A stretch of DNA of 64,000 bases from Lacinutrix himadriensis (GCF_001418105.1 NZ_LIQI01000012.1:62001-126000), one strand, 5' to 3'; shown: positions 11,201 to 19,519, counted from the first letter of the stretch. Made by a program: numbers and translations. Notes: generated from the letters alone by a model not told the origin.

Positions 11201-12961
11201 TTTATTATCTTTATGCAGAAACCTAAAATCGGTTTCAAGTTCACTTTCGCCAGATAAAACATATACCTCCCATTCTTTAAGAATTCTTGCTTCATCATCG
11301 GGATGAATAGCTTTAGCCCAACCAGGCCCCATAGCTTCTTCATAAGACAACCCAGCATACTCTAACCATCTTTCGTTTACATAATTACAAGAACCATCTG
11401 TATCTGTTTGGTAGATTCCTGCTGGCGCTTTAGATGTTAATCGTTTAAATAATTGCTCACTATATTTTAACTTTTCTTCAGCTTCTTTACGCCTAGAAAT
11501 ATCTTTAGCAACCACACCTAATGCTATAGGATTGTTCGTTACCTTATCTTTAATTAAGAAACCAGACATTTCTATAGGAATTAAATCTCCTGTTTTAAAA
11601 TTTTTAAAATGTGTTTCCCCTTGCCATTTATTACTTTCAAAAATGCTAGGCATGTGCTCATTTGCTATCCTATCTCGGTAATCTTCCGGAAAAAAAGAAG
11701 AAATAGAAGCTGGCATTTTTTCATCCGATTCTAATCCCATTAACTGCCTACCATTATCATTTAAATAAATAGGTTCTCCTTCTAAAGTTGCTAAACCAAT
11801 AAAATCATCGTTAGTTTCAATTAAAGACAATAACATTTGATTGTTAGCATCTATTTTTTTCTGTTTTGATATGTCTGTATAATAAATTATCAATCCGTCT
11901 GGAGATGGGTAAATTCTGTTCTCAAACCATTTATCTAGTGGCTCATAATAATCATCAAAGTATATTGTTTCCTGTGTTTCAACAGCTTTATAATAAGCCT
12001 CATAAAAAGAACGTCCTACACCTTCTGGGAATTCGGTCCAAATATGTTTTCCTATTAAGGATTCTGGAGATTTCCCTAAAAGCTCTGCAGCTTTTTTATT
12101 AACATACGTATAACACCAGTTAGTGTCTAGAGATATGAAACCGCCTGAAATGCTATTTAAAGAAGTTTCTAATTGCGAGGTTAAATTTTTCTCTAACTCT
12201 TGTTTCTCCGTCTTTAGTTGTAAATATCTTTTTTCATACCTCAATATGGAAAAAACATCTCGTTCTTGATTGGCAATAAAAGAAGTATTGCTTTTCTCAT
12301 TATCTACATACCTTAAATAGATATATAGAATCACAGAAAAGACGAGCGCTGCAATAAACTTCCCTATAATATTCCCGACTAATAAATTATAAAAATCTGC
12401 AGAACCCAAATAGAGAATTGTTTTAAAAATAAAGGCGTCAAAAACAAAAACTACTAATAGCGAAATAAAGAGTGTAAAAAAGAAATATCGCTTATTAAGT
12501 ATTGAAATCAGAAATTGATAGATTATTACCAGACATAGAAAATCCAAGAACAATAAGACCGTACCAGTAATGAAATATTTATCATCTACTAAAAAAGCAA
12601 AGGACGAATCTATTTCCACCAAGTTTTCCAAATTCATAATACCAAACAATGCAGATAAAAGGAGATTGGAAATAATAATCCCTAAAATAAGGGCTCTAGC
12701 ACTAGCAACGCCTTCTTTAATATAAATCAATAACACCGCAAATAGAAGCGAACTAAATATAATGACGGATGTTGGATAAATTATTAGTTCATCGAAAACA
12801 GTAAAACGTATCATGTCTCCAGAAAGGGCTTGTAAATATCTAACAGCTCCTAAAAAAAGATACAGAGGAGCTAATCCTAATACGTTTCTAAATTTAAATA
12901 ATAAAAGAATACTAGAAGATATGAGTAAAAACTCAATAAGTATTATAGTATATATGTTCAT
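8243..12961 (-). CDS. Membrane-anchored array of ten PAS domains without a kinase
   Basis: A 1572-residue protein. The first ~220 residues hold about seven hydrophobic helices, with the layout of the VUT/YhhQ-like membrane fold seen at the head of some PAS proteins (an inference). After a coiled coil come ten PAS/PAC units up to about residue 1510, then a coiled-coil tail containing NKLFVGRELKMKELK. In other bacteria this type of tail marks the end of transmitterless PAS proteins or a junction before a kinase. No HisKA, HATPase, GGDEF or other output is present. PAS3-5 are near copies of each other, as are PAS7-8, showing recent tandem expansion. It is the first gene of the operon and overlaps the histidine kinase by 11 bases, so it probably feeds signals to that kinase. 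Confidence 0.9.
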   Translation of the reverse strand: MNIYTIILIEFLLISSSILLLFKFRNVLGLAPLYLFLGAVRYLQALSGDMIRFTVFDELIIYPTSVIIFSSLLFAVLLIYIKEGVASARALILGIIISNLLLSALFGIMNLENLVEIDSSFAFLVDDKYFITGTVLLFLDFLCLVIIYQFLISILNKRYFFFTLFISLLVVFVFDAFIFKTILYLGSADFYNLLVGNIIGKFIAALVFSVILYIYLRYVDNEKSNTSFIANQERDVFSILRYEKRYLQLKTEKQELEKNLTSQLETSLNSISGGFISLDTNWCYTYVNKKAAELLGKSPESLIGKHIWTEFPEGVGRSFYEAYYKAVETQETIYFDDYYEPLDKWFENRIYPSPDGLIIYYTDISKQKKIDANNQMLLSLIETNDDFIGLATLEGEPIYLNDNGRQLMGLESDEKMPASISSFFPEDYRDRIANEHMPSIFESNKWQGETHFKNFKTGDLIPIEMSGFLIKDKVTNNPIALGVVAKDISRRKEAEEKLKYSEQLFKRLTSKAPAGIYQTDTDGSCNYVNERWLEYAGLSYEEAMGPGWAKAIHPDDEARILKEWEVYVLSGESELETDFRFLHKDNKVIWVSVKTVGTYDSQNNLYGYIGMAIDVTEKKKAEQKLINSEQLFKRLTSNAPVGIYQTDKEGICNYVNEEWMKYSGMTFEESLGFGWCNAIHPEDKDRIMGEWEQAISTGGGLVSDFRLLSKKGETKWVTTKATSLYNHNNELYGYIGTIVDVSEHKEAEEKLINSEQLFRRLSSNAPVGIFQTDKDGACNYVNQEWIKYSGIPLDEALGFGWSNAIHPEDKERVLDIWQKSISTGTEYRTDLRFLDPEGGITWLSAKATGLYDANNELYGYIGTLIDVTERKEAEDQVAKSEKYLENILNNIGDPVFVKDEQSRILLINNAFCSIFNIERESVIGKTLAESVSAQERESFLEIDKQVLVTGVESVNEETLTLVGKESRTISTKKTRFIDVAGNPFIIGIIRDVTERKKIDEEIRMTHQRLTTHLNNSPLAIIEWDKNFFVTNWSAQAEKIFGWKESEAIGKQLVDLNLVFEEDIPSVEAISNELSSGKVKSNKIINRNNTKTGEVIYCQWHNSVLQSSDGQLETVLSLIQDVTESKKADEEIRMAHQRLTTHLNNSPLAIIEWDKNLIIRSWSVKAEKIFGWKKEEVLGRHFSDLNLVYEEDFESTEVVSYELMNGIVKSNKIINRNNTKNGNVIYCQWYNSVLQSPDGEIETVLSLVQDVTKRKEAEESIKESEEKFSKVFKSSVIGFSIANLEHVRVEANDAMAKLLEATREQIIGKTRGESGTDILNAAFYEQQSRLTEKIKNEGFLNNEKVYRTLVSGKVITTLVSVELIEIKGVPHFLSAAIDITDKENAEKALKENEEKFAKAFSSNVIGKAILNKAKKIVEVNETLANIVGFKREDMLGCTVEEIGLFDLNNQENIENENKLWSQFNEKGYVSNIELKYLLQSGKELHILISLQTLQLNNEGHVMLTILDITEKKNAEAELKKYRNNLEELIEVRTEEVHLKNNQLERMNKLFVGRELKMKELKAIIKELQLKNDK

Positions 12962-13276
12962 ACGGTGATTCGGTTAAGCTAGGGGCCTTAAAAATACGCT
13001 TTTTCCTTTTAAATTAAAAAGAATAAATAATTTAAAAAACTACAAACCAATAAAATCACATTGATAACTAAGCGATTACACTAAAAACACATAATACGAA
13101 CAGAAACAATTAGAGTTAAAAAACAAACCCAAATACCAATCCTATTTGCATGCACTTTAGCAAAAGCGAACATTTAAAATAATTACTCTTCATCTTTACA
13201 AGTATGAAGTTTGAATTTCTTTTCTATTAATCACTATTTAAAAATAGTATATTAGCTTGTTAGAAAAAAAGACAAA
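12962..13276. other. Divergent intergenic region between signalling and purine operons
   Basis: 315 bases without a convincing gene, very AT-rich, between two divergent operons; it must hold both promoters. On the minus strand a TATTTTTA stretch about 30 bases before the PAS-array start weakly resembles the Bacteroidota -7 box (TAnnTTTG), but no good -33 box is at the right distance. On the plus side TAGCTTGT just before guaD is equally weak. No riboswitch-like fold was recognised. Confidence 0.5.
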
Positions 13277-13750
13277 ATGAGTAATAAAGATCAATTTATG
13301 AAAGAAGCTGTAAACGCAGCTTTAAAAGGAATGAATAACAATGAAGGTGGACCATTTGGCTGCGTAGTTGTTAAAGACGGAAAAATTGTAGGACGCGGAA
13401 ACAACAAAGTAACCTCTACCAACGATCCAACTGCACACGCAGAAGTTACAGCTATTAGAGATGCCTGTAAAAACTTAGATTCTTTTCAATTAGATGGTTG
13501 TGAAATTTATACTTCTTGTGAGCCTTGCCCTATGTGTTTAGGTGCTATTTATTGGGCTAGACCAGATAAAGTATATTACGGAAGCAATCAAGTGGATGCT
13601 GCAAACATTGGATTTGATGATGAATTTATTTACAAAGAAATCCCTTTACCTTATGCCGAAAGAAGCATTCCTTTCGAACAATTAGCGCGTGAAATTGCTT
13701 TAGAGCCTTTTCAAGAATGGACTAAAAAACAAGATAAAACGGAGTATTAA
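13277..13750 (+). CDS. guaD: Guanine deaminase
   Basis: A 157-residue zinc deaminase of the cytidine-deaminase fold that should convert guanine to xanthine and ammonia. The zinc and catalytic residues are seen: H54 and E56 in TAHAEVTAI, and C84 and C87 in SCEPCPMCLGAIYWARP. Length and sequence agree closely with Bacillus subtilis GuaD as remembered, including the C-terminal region with GFDDEFIYKEI and the terminal EY. This separates it from tRNA-adenosine deaminase TadA. It is the first gene of a plus-strand run whose later members encode xanthine dehydrogenase, which would use its product, so a purine catabolic operon is likely. Confidence 0.95.
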   Translation: MSNKDQFMKEAVNAALKGMNNNEGGPFGCVVVKDGKIVGRGNNKVTSTNDPTAHAEVTAIRDACKNLDSFQLDGCEIYTSCEPCPMCLGAIYWARPDKVYYGSNQVDAANIGFDDEFIYKEIPLPYAERSIPFEQLAREIALEPFQEWTKKQDKTEY

Positions 13751-13778
13751 ATTATAATTAAGTGTAGTTAAGAACTGA

Positions 13779-14084
13779 ATGGGATTTAAAGTCGGAAAAA
13801 ATGTTCCACCTATGGAACGAGAACTAATATATCTACTTTATGATCTTTGTGCCAAATGGGGATTTTGTATTCCTCATGAGGATTTTGAACAAATTATTAA
13901 AATAGAATATTATAATGCAGATGATTTTGCAATACATGTAGTTGAAGCAGAAGGACTAGATGCTAGTCCTGAAGCGACTTGGGTTCTAAGAATAGCAGAA
14001 CGTTTTAAAGAAAGATTTGGAACTGATGAAATTGACTCTTCTACATTTATAGATAGAGTGAGAGGTATTAAAGAAAATTGGTAA
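13779..14084 (+). CDS. Conserved-type hypothetical protein between guaD and xdhA
   Basis: A 101-residue soluble protein that I do not recognise. It has no signal peptide or membrane helix, is mostly helical, and contains LIYLLYDLCAKWGFCIP and an acidic region. Its end, RVRGIKENW, looks like a natural terminus. It starts 28 bases after guaD and ends 63 bases before xdhA, all on one strand, so it is likely co-transcribed with purine genes. Its codon use looks like that of its neighbours. A role in purine use or xanthine dehydrogenase function is only suggested by position. Confidence 0.75.
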   Translation: MGFKVGKNVPPMERELIYLLYDLCAKWGFCIPHEDFEQIIKIEYYNADDFAIHVVEAEGLDASPEATWVLRIAERFKERFGTDEIDSSTFIDRVRGIKENW

Positions 14085-14147
14085 TTCAAATACAATTATG
14101 GATAAATATTATTTCATTAATTAATAAAAAGAGATTAAACAAAACAA

Positions 14148-15557
14148 ATGATCACCTTCATTCTAAATAACAAAACCATTAAAACGTCGGAGCATTCCGG
14201 AACCACTTTATTGGATTTTGTTCGTTACCAACAACGTCTCACAGGAACCAAAATTGGTTGTCGTGAAGGCGATTGTGGTGCTTGCACACTTTTAGTCGGG
14301 ACATTAACAAACGATACTGTAGAATATCAAAGTATCACATCGTGTATTTCTCCTTTAGGAAATGCGCATGGTAAGCATATTGTAACGGTGGAAGGAACAA
14401 ATCTCAAAGACAAATTAACCACAGCACAAGAAGCCATGAAAGCAAATTACGCGACACAATGCGGATTTTGCACACCTGGTTTTGTGGTTGCTTTAACTGG
14501 TTTTGCTTTGTCCAATTCGGATAAAAATTATAGTAATGCTATTGACGCTATAAGCGGAAACATTTGTAGATGCACAGGATATAAAGCCATTGAAAAAGCA
14601 GCACATGAGGTAGTTGAAAAACTAGAAAACAAAAAGGAAACCACTTTGGATTGGCTCATTGAAAATCAATTTATTCCAGATTATTTTGAATCTATTCCGA
14701 AACGTTTAAACGACATTGCAGCTAAAGATTTAAAGCAACCCAAAGGAAAATATGTTTCTGGAGGAACCGATTTATACGTGCAACAAGCAGATAATTTAGC
14801 AGACAATGACGTACATCTAATTGCCGAAAAAGACTATTTAAAAGGCATTTCCATTGAAAACGACATTTGCACTATCGGAACCAACTCTACGGTTTCCGAT
14901 TTATGGAATCACACCGAATTAAACAGTATTTTACCAAACTTAAGAAAACACTTAAAATTAGTTTCTTCAGAGCAAATTAGAAATATGGCTTCCTTAGGCG
15001 GCAACCTAGTAAATGCTTCACCAATTGGCGACATGACCATATTCTTTTTAGCGTTTAATAGTACTATTACGATATTAAATTCCGAAGAAAAAGAACGAAC
15101 AGTTTCCTTGAAAAATTTTTATCAAGGTTACAAAACATACGATTTAAAAGACGATGAACTTTTAAAAAGCATCCAATTTAAATTACCAACAGAACATACG
15201 TTTTTCAATTTTGAAAAGGTTTGTAAACGAACACATTTAGATATTGCGAGTGTCAATGCTGCAATTCATATTTCAATTGAAAATGAAACCATTACCGAAG
15301 CGCATGTTTCTATTGGAGGTGTTGCTGCAATTCCAAAATACTTACACGACACCTCAGCATTTTTAATAGGAAAACCACTCACTGCTGAAACGATATTGAA
15401 TGCTAACGAGATACTTCAAAAGGAAATCGCACCAATTAGCGATGTTCGTGGCACAAGCGACTATAAACGTTTGTTAGGAAGACAATTATTCTTTGCACAT
15501 TTTACTACATTATTCCCGAAGCAATTCACTTTAAACGACTTTATTCAACATGCATAA
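14148..15557 (+). CDS. xdhA: Xanthine dehydrogenase small subunit (2Fe-2S and FAD)
   Basis: The electron-transfer subunit (469 residues) of xanthine dehydrogenase. The N-terminal plant-type 2Fe-2S domain has C38, C43, C46 and C66 (GCREGDCGAC). The second 2Fe-2S domain has C105, C108, C140 and C142 (QCGFCTPGF, GNICRCTGY). A FAD-binding domain of the CO-dehydrogenase/xanthine-oxidase type follows (about 195-380, with YVSGGTDLYVQ and ASLGGNLVNASPIGD) and then its C-terminal domain. The fused layout matches the XdhA of Rhodobacter. It overlaps the molybdenum subunit gene by 8 bases. Together they should oxidise hypoxanthine and xanthine to urate with NAD+; the substrate is supported by the upstream guanine deaminase. 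Confidence 0.94.
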   Translation: MITFILNNKTIKTSEHSGTTLLDFVRYQQRLTGTKIGCREGDCGACTLLVGTLTNDTVEYQSITSCISPLGNAHGKHIVTVEGTNLKDKLTTAQEAMKANYATQCGFCTPGFVVALTGFALSNSDKNYSNAIDAISGNICRCTGYKAIEKAAHEVVEKLENKKETTLDWLIENQFIPDYFESIPKRLNDIAAKDLKQPKGKYVSGGTDLYVQQADNLADNDVHLIAEKDYLKGISIENDICTIGTNSTVSDLWNHTELNSILPNLRKHLKLVSSEQIRNMASLGGNLVNASPIGDMTIFFLAFNSTITILNSEEKERTVSLKNFYQGYKTYDLKDDELLKSIQFKLPTEHTFFNFEKVCKRTHLDIASVNAAIHISIENETITEAHVSIGGVAAIPKYLHDTSAFLIGKPLTAETILNANEILQKEIAPISDVRGTSDYKRLLGRQLFFAHFTTLFPKQFTLNDFIQHA

Positions 15558-17880
15558 AAACAAAGCAAATAAAGTACTAGACACGAAGTTAGATGCCGTT
15601 TCAAAATCATTAAAACAAAGCATTAAAAACTTAGACTCCTACACGCATGTTCGTGGAGAATCGCTGTATGTGGATGACATAAACGTTAGACAAGGTACCT
15701 TTCATGCAGTAGTTTTTGATGCACCAAAAGCACACGGAAAAATAAAAAGTATCGATTACTCTAAAGCAGAAGCCTTGGAAGGTGTCGAACGTATTTTCAC
15801 CTACAAAGATGTTCCTGGTGAAAATGAAATTGGTGGTATTATTCCTGACGAACCTTTATTTGCAGAAGCGGAAGTACATTTTTGGGGAATGCCAATTGCT
15901 TTAATTGTTGCCGAATCGGAATTTATCGCAAGAAAAGCAAGAGGTTTAATCGAAATTGAAATTGAAGACTTACCAGTAATTACCACTGCAAAAGAAGCAA
16001 AAGCAAAAGGTAGTTTCATCAATGCTCCACGATCTTTTAGTTTAGGTGATACCGAAAAAGCTTTCGCCAATTGCGACTATATTTTTGAAGGGGAAACTTT
16101 TTCTAACGGACAAGAACATTTATACATTGAAGCGCAAGGTGCTTATGCCGAACCTATGGAAAACGGCAACATAAAAATCACCTCATCTACACAAGGACCT
16201 ACTGCTGTGCAAAAAACAATCGCCAAAGTTTTGGGTATTGCCATGCATAAAATTGAAGTCGATGTGACACGTCTTGGTGGCGGATTTGGAGGTAAAGAAG
16301 ACCAAGCTACTCCTTGGGCTGTGATGGCTGCTTTGGCTACTTATCATTTAAATCAGTCGGTGAAATTAATATTGAATCGTCATGACGATTTACGAATGAC
16401 TGGAAAACGGCATCCGTATGAAAGCACGTATAAAATCGGACTTTCAAAAGACTTAAAAATTCTAGCCTACCAAACGGAGTTTTTACAAAATTCTGGTGCT
16501 GCAGCAGATCTATCGCCTGCCATTGCAGAGCGTACCTTATTTCACGCAACCAACAGTTATTACGTACCAAACGTAACCACAAAAGTATTGAGTTGCAAAA
16601 CCAACTTACCACCAAACACAGCGTTTCGTGGTTTTGGTGGACCACAAGGTATGTTTGTAATCGAGTCGGCAATTGCAAAAGCTGCGCATGAAATTGGAGT
16701 TTCAACAAGAAAAATTCAAGAAGCGAATTTACTAGACGAAAACGATACATTTTCGTACGGACAAATCGCTAAAAAAGTAGAAGCCAAAAACACATGGGAT
16801 TCTGCGAAAAACATATTTAATAGTAAAGCTTTAGAGCAAGAAGTTGCCGACTTCAATAAAAACAATACATGCTTTAAAAAGGGGCTATCCTTTATGCCTA
16901 TTACTTTTGGTATTTCGTTTACCAATACACCGATGAATCACGCGCGTGCTTTAGTGCATATTTATTTAGACGGAAGCGTTGGTATTAGTACAGCTGCTGT
17001 AGAAATGGGTCAAGGTGTCAATACCAAAATGATGCAAATTGCTGCGGATGTATTTTCTATTCCTATGGAGAAAATAAAGATAGAAACTACTAACACCACA
17101 AGAGTTGCAAACACATCACCTTCTGCTGCGAGTTCTACTGCAGATTTAAATGGAAAAGCAACCTTAATGGCTTGTAATGCTTTAGTGGAAAGGTTAAAAA
17201 CGGTGGCTTCGGAAGACTTAAATGTTTCAGAAAAAGATATTACTTTAAAAAAGGAAGCTGTTTTTGTAAACGGAAAGAAATCCGAATTATCGTGGACAAA
17301 CCTCATCAGTAGTGCCATGTTGAAACGTGTTGCTTTAACGGAAAACGCACATTATGCAACACCAGAAATTCACTTCGATAAAACCAAAGAAAAAGGACAT
17401 CCTTTTGCTTATCATGTTTACGGAACAGCCATCACAACTACAACCATAGATTGCACACGTGGCACTTATGAGTTTGACTCCGTTAAAATAGTACACGATT
17501 ACGGAAAAAGCATGAGTGAAGGAATTGATTTAGGACAAGTAGAAGGCGCATTAATTCAAGGTATTGGCTGGATGACCATGGAAGAGATTGCCTATAATAA
17601 AGACGGAAGATTATTGTCTAACGCACTATCTACATATAAAGTTCCGGATATATTTTCTGTACCAAAAACAGTAGAAGTGATTCCAGTAGAAACGGAAGGA
17701 AATGATATGGCTATTTTAAAATCGAAGGCCGTTGGAGAACCTCCTTTAATGTATGGAATTGGCGCTTATTTTGCGCTTCAAAATGCCATTAAAGCTTTTA
17801 ATCCAAACTACGATTTACAATTTCATGCACCAATGACACCTGAAAAGGTATTGATGGGTTTGTATGAAAACACGAAATAA
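15550..17880 (+). CDS. xdhB: Xanthine dehydrogenase large, molybdopterin-binding subunit
   Basis: The catalytic subunit (776 residues) holding the molybdenum cofactor. Visible family motifs include LGGGFGGKEDQA (about residue 241), AFRGFGGPQGM (about 357), VEMGQGVNTKM (about 485) and KAVGEPPLM (about 727), the last carrying the catalytic glutamate of the family. The length matches bacterial XdhB. It is translationally coupled to xdhA by an 8-base overlap and is followed by a palindromic repeat. The maturation factor xdhC lies nearby on the opposite strand. Other family members act on aldehydes or nicotinate, but the link to guaD favours xanthine. Confidence 0.94.
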   Translation: MHKNKANKVLDTKLDAVSKSLKQSIKNLDSYTHVRGESLYVDDINVRQGTFHAVVFDAPKAHGKIKSIDYSKAEALEGVERIFTYKDVPGENEIGGIIPDEPLFAEAEVHFWGMPIALIVAESEFIARKARGLIEIEIEDLPVITTAKEAKAKGSFINAPRSFSLGDTEKAFANCDYIFEGETFSNGQEHLYIEAQGAYAEPMENGNIKITSSTQGPTAVQKTIAKVLGIAMHKIEVDVTRLGGGFGGKEDQATPWAVMAALATYHLNQSVKLILNRHDDLRMTGKRHPYESTYKIGLSKDLKILAYQTEFLQNSGAAADLSPAIAERTLFHATNSYYVPNVTTKVLSCKTNLPPNTAFRGFGGPQGMFVIESAIAKAAHEIGVSTRKIQEANLLDENDTFSYGQIAKKVEAKNTWDSAKNIFNSKALEQEVADFNKNNTCFKKGLSFMPITFGISFTNTPMNHARALVHIYLDGSVGISTAAVEMGQGVNTKMMQIAADVFSIPMEKIKIETTNTTRVANTSPSAASSTADLNGKATLMACNALVERLKTVASEDLNVSEKDITLKKEAVFVNGKKSELSWTNLISSAMLKRVALTENAHYATPEIHFDKTKEKGHPFAYHVYGTAITTTTIDCTRGTYEFDSVKIVHDYGKSMSEGIDLGQVEGALIQGIGWMTMEEIAYNKDGRLLSNALSTYKVPDIFSVPKTVEVIPVETEGNDMAILKSKAVGEPPLMYGIGAYFALQNAIKAFNPNYDLQFHAPMTPEKVLMGLYENTK

Positions 17881-17886
17881 AAACAA

Positions 17887-18004
17887 TTGTCAGTTCGAGT
17901 GATTTGAGGAACGAAAATTGTATCGAGAACCTATGGAAACTAAATTCTTATTCTCGATACAAATTTTACTCATTTTCAATCGTAAAATTCACTCGAATTG
18001 ACAA
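17887..18004. repeat. Palindromic mobile-type repeat with nested inverted arms
   Basis: Outer arms TTGTCAGTTCGAGTGA (from 17887) and TTCACTCGAATTGACAA (ending at 18004) are near-perfect inverted copies. Inside lie GTATCGAGAA (about 17920-17929) and TTCTCGATAC (about 17951-17960), a second perfect inverted pair. The ~118-base unit belongs to a repeat type with relatives at 33375-33510 and, as shorter pieces, at 31319-31348 and 51071-51120. It may end the xdhAB transcript as an RNA hairpin. Its right arm contains the TTG that is the possible start codon of the next gene. Confidence 0.8.
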
Positions 18005-18507
18005 ATTTAATTAAACCATTTTCTTTGCACTACAAAAAACAAAACATCCTTAAAGGCGCACTTATTTATAGTGCTGGAGATACTATTGCTGCACTTTTAT
18101 TACATGAATTTTCCTGGTATCGTTTATTAGGTATGATGTTTATTGGCGCAACATTTTACGCATTTGAAATCCCAAATTATTTTGATTGGATTGTAAAAAA
18201 GACACAGTTCTTAAAAGGCATTAAAGCAACATTAACCAAAACGCTTTTGGCTATCGCGTATTTTAATCCGTTGTGGATTGCTAGACATTTACTCTTTATC
18301 AAACTCTTTTCTGGGAAGTTTGAAGCTATAGGTTTTAACCTTTTAGAGATTGCCTTTTGGTCGTTTTTAGTGAATATTCCTTTTTCATTTATTGCGAATT
18401 ATATTATTCAAAATAGATTTAAACTAAAATGGCGTTTCATGGGATCTGCCGTTTTCTCTGCTATTATGGCGATATATTATGCGTTGAGTGAGACGATTTT
18501 CTCCTAG
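17998..18507 (+). CDS. Integral membrane protein, possibly Mpv17/PMP22-like
   Basis: A 169-residue protein with about four hydrophobic helices. The order of GDTIAA near the start, a central arginine-containing helix, and the late WSFLVNIPFSFIANYI/W pattern recall the Mpv17/PMP22 family, but the match is loose; AlaE-type exporters were also considered. No ATG is available near the start. TTG at 17998 is the best start and lies inside the right arm of the palindromic repeat, so the native start may have been altered by the insertion. It follows xdhB by 117 bases on the same strand. Function is unknown. Confidence 0.6.
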   Translation: MTNLIKPFSLHYKKQNILKGALIYSAGDTIAALLLHEFSWYRLLGMMFIGATFYAFEIPNYFDWIVKKTQFLKGIKATLTKTLLAIAYFNPLWIARHLLFIKLFSGKFEAIGFNLLEIAFWSFLVNIPFSFIANYIIQNRFKLKWRFMGSAVFSAIMAIYYALSETIFS

Positions 18508-18538
18508 ACTCCCCATCCCTTTCCTGAACACCCCTAAA

Positions 18539-18554
18539 GTCCCCTCGAGGGGAC
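18539..18554. repeat. Perfect 16-base palindrome
   Basis: GTCCCCTCGAGGGGAC is a perfect self-complementary sequence, strikingly GC-rich in an AT-rich gap. It begins the repeat-rich stretch between the membrane protein gene and the NTPase gene, and could act as a terminator for one or both converging transcripts, although no T-run follows it. Confidence 0.75.
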
Positions 18555-18690
18555 ATTCCTAGAAATAAACATTGGTACTACTATCCCATTGAGAGGTATT
18601 CAAACGAAAATATGTTTTTATTGAAGATACCGAGCAGAGCTTATTAAGGATGTGTTTTTTTTAATCAACCACATCACACAGTTGCGCCTT

Positions 18691-19035
18691 TTGTTAGTGT
18701 TTTACCAACATAAAACAAAATAACCTAAAAAGTAGTTGGTGGAAAACACCAACTTTGGCATCGCTAAATACAATAAATGCTCCTTTGTTGGTGTTTTTCA
18801 CCAACAAACAACAAAAAAACCACAAAAGCAGTTGGTGAAAAACTTCAACTTCGGCATCGCTAAATACGATAAATCAAAAATATCCATATTCAGACCTGAC
18901 AGGTTTGCTCCTTTGTTGGTGTTTTTCACCAACAAAAATTTAATAAGCAGAAAAAAGAAGTTGGTGAAAAACACCAACTTTGGCCTTGTTGATTACTACA
19001 AATTTAAAACATCCATAGTCAGACCTGAAAGGGTT
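18691..19035. repeat. Array of GTTGGTG...CACCAAC hairpin repeats
   Basis: Six copies of a ~19-base hairpin lie at 18693-18709 (degenerate), 18735-18753, 18787-18805, 18831-18849, 18915-18933 and 18960-18978. Sense units (GTTGGTGTTTTTCACCAAC, preceded by CTCCTTT) alternate with units reading GTTGGTGAAAAACACCAAC, which are followed by TTTGGCATCGCTAAATAC. Pieces reading CAGACCTGACAGG or CAGACCTGAAAGG are mixed in near 18891 and 19020. A 116-codon frame over this region is made of translated repeats and is not a gene. The rest of the 18508-19033 gap holds no gene that I can see. Confidence 0.85.
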
Positions 19036-19519
19036 ATTCAAACCATTCTATATCTCCCTTTTCCAAAAGCGAATACTCTGCAATAGCATAATGTTCTAAA
19101 ACAGCACCCAGTAAACAATCACGAACTACAAGAATTAGATGTTGTGAATTATCATTCTTGAATCTAGAAACTAATGCTTCCGCGGAACGATGCAAGCCTT
19201 CCTTTTTCAATTCTAGTTTTCCAAGTTCATCAATAATTAGATATCGATTTTCAGTTTCTGAAGCAGTAGAAATCAAATAATCATTCGCTTCTTTAAAAGC
19301 CGCTTTTAAAAATTTAAAGCTTCCTATTGCAATAACATCTTCAGATTCAGTTTCAACTTCCAGTTCCAATTCATTTCTGGATTTTACTTTCAGAAAATAT
19401 CGTTTTCCATTTTCACTATCCGGACATAACAATCCATCGACATCATCCCTATCGTTAATCCAATCGAATAAAGCCGTTGTTTTCCCAGTTCTAATCGCTC
19501 CTGTAAGTATATAAATCAT
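19034..19519 (-). CDS. THEP1-like nucleoside triphosphatase (P-loop)
   Basis: A 161-residue P-loop NTPase. It opens with MIYILTGAIRTGKTT (Walker A) and has NRYLIIDELGKLELK as Walker B, the signature of the THEP1/NTPase family, plus a late VVRD motif. The family hydrolyses NTPs slowly and its physiological role is mostly unknown. Its start overlaps the end of the upstream membrane-protein gene by 4 bases, so the two are almost surely made together. The stop codon is followed at once by a CCTTTCAGGTCTG repeat. Its place near xdhAB and xdhC hints at a link with purine oxidation or molybdenum-cofactor enzymes, but this is inference. Confidence 0.82.
   Translation of the reverse strand: MIYILTGAIRTGKTTALFDWINDRDDVDGLLCPDSENGKRYFLKVKSRNELELEVETESEDVIAIGSFKFLKAAFKEANDYLISTASETENRYLIIDELGKLELKKEGLHRSAEALVSRFKNDNSQHLILVVRDCLLGAVLEHYAIAEYSLLEKGDIEWFE

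Noticed and set aside
18691-18978. Possible CRISPR array
   Set aside because: The units are hairpins in alternating orientation with uneven spacing and no unique spacers of constant length, and no cas gene is near.
18736-19086. A 116-codon plus-strand frame
   Set aside because: It consists of translated copies of the GTTGGTG repeat and runs into the antisense of the NTPase gene; it has no domain and no plausible start signal.
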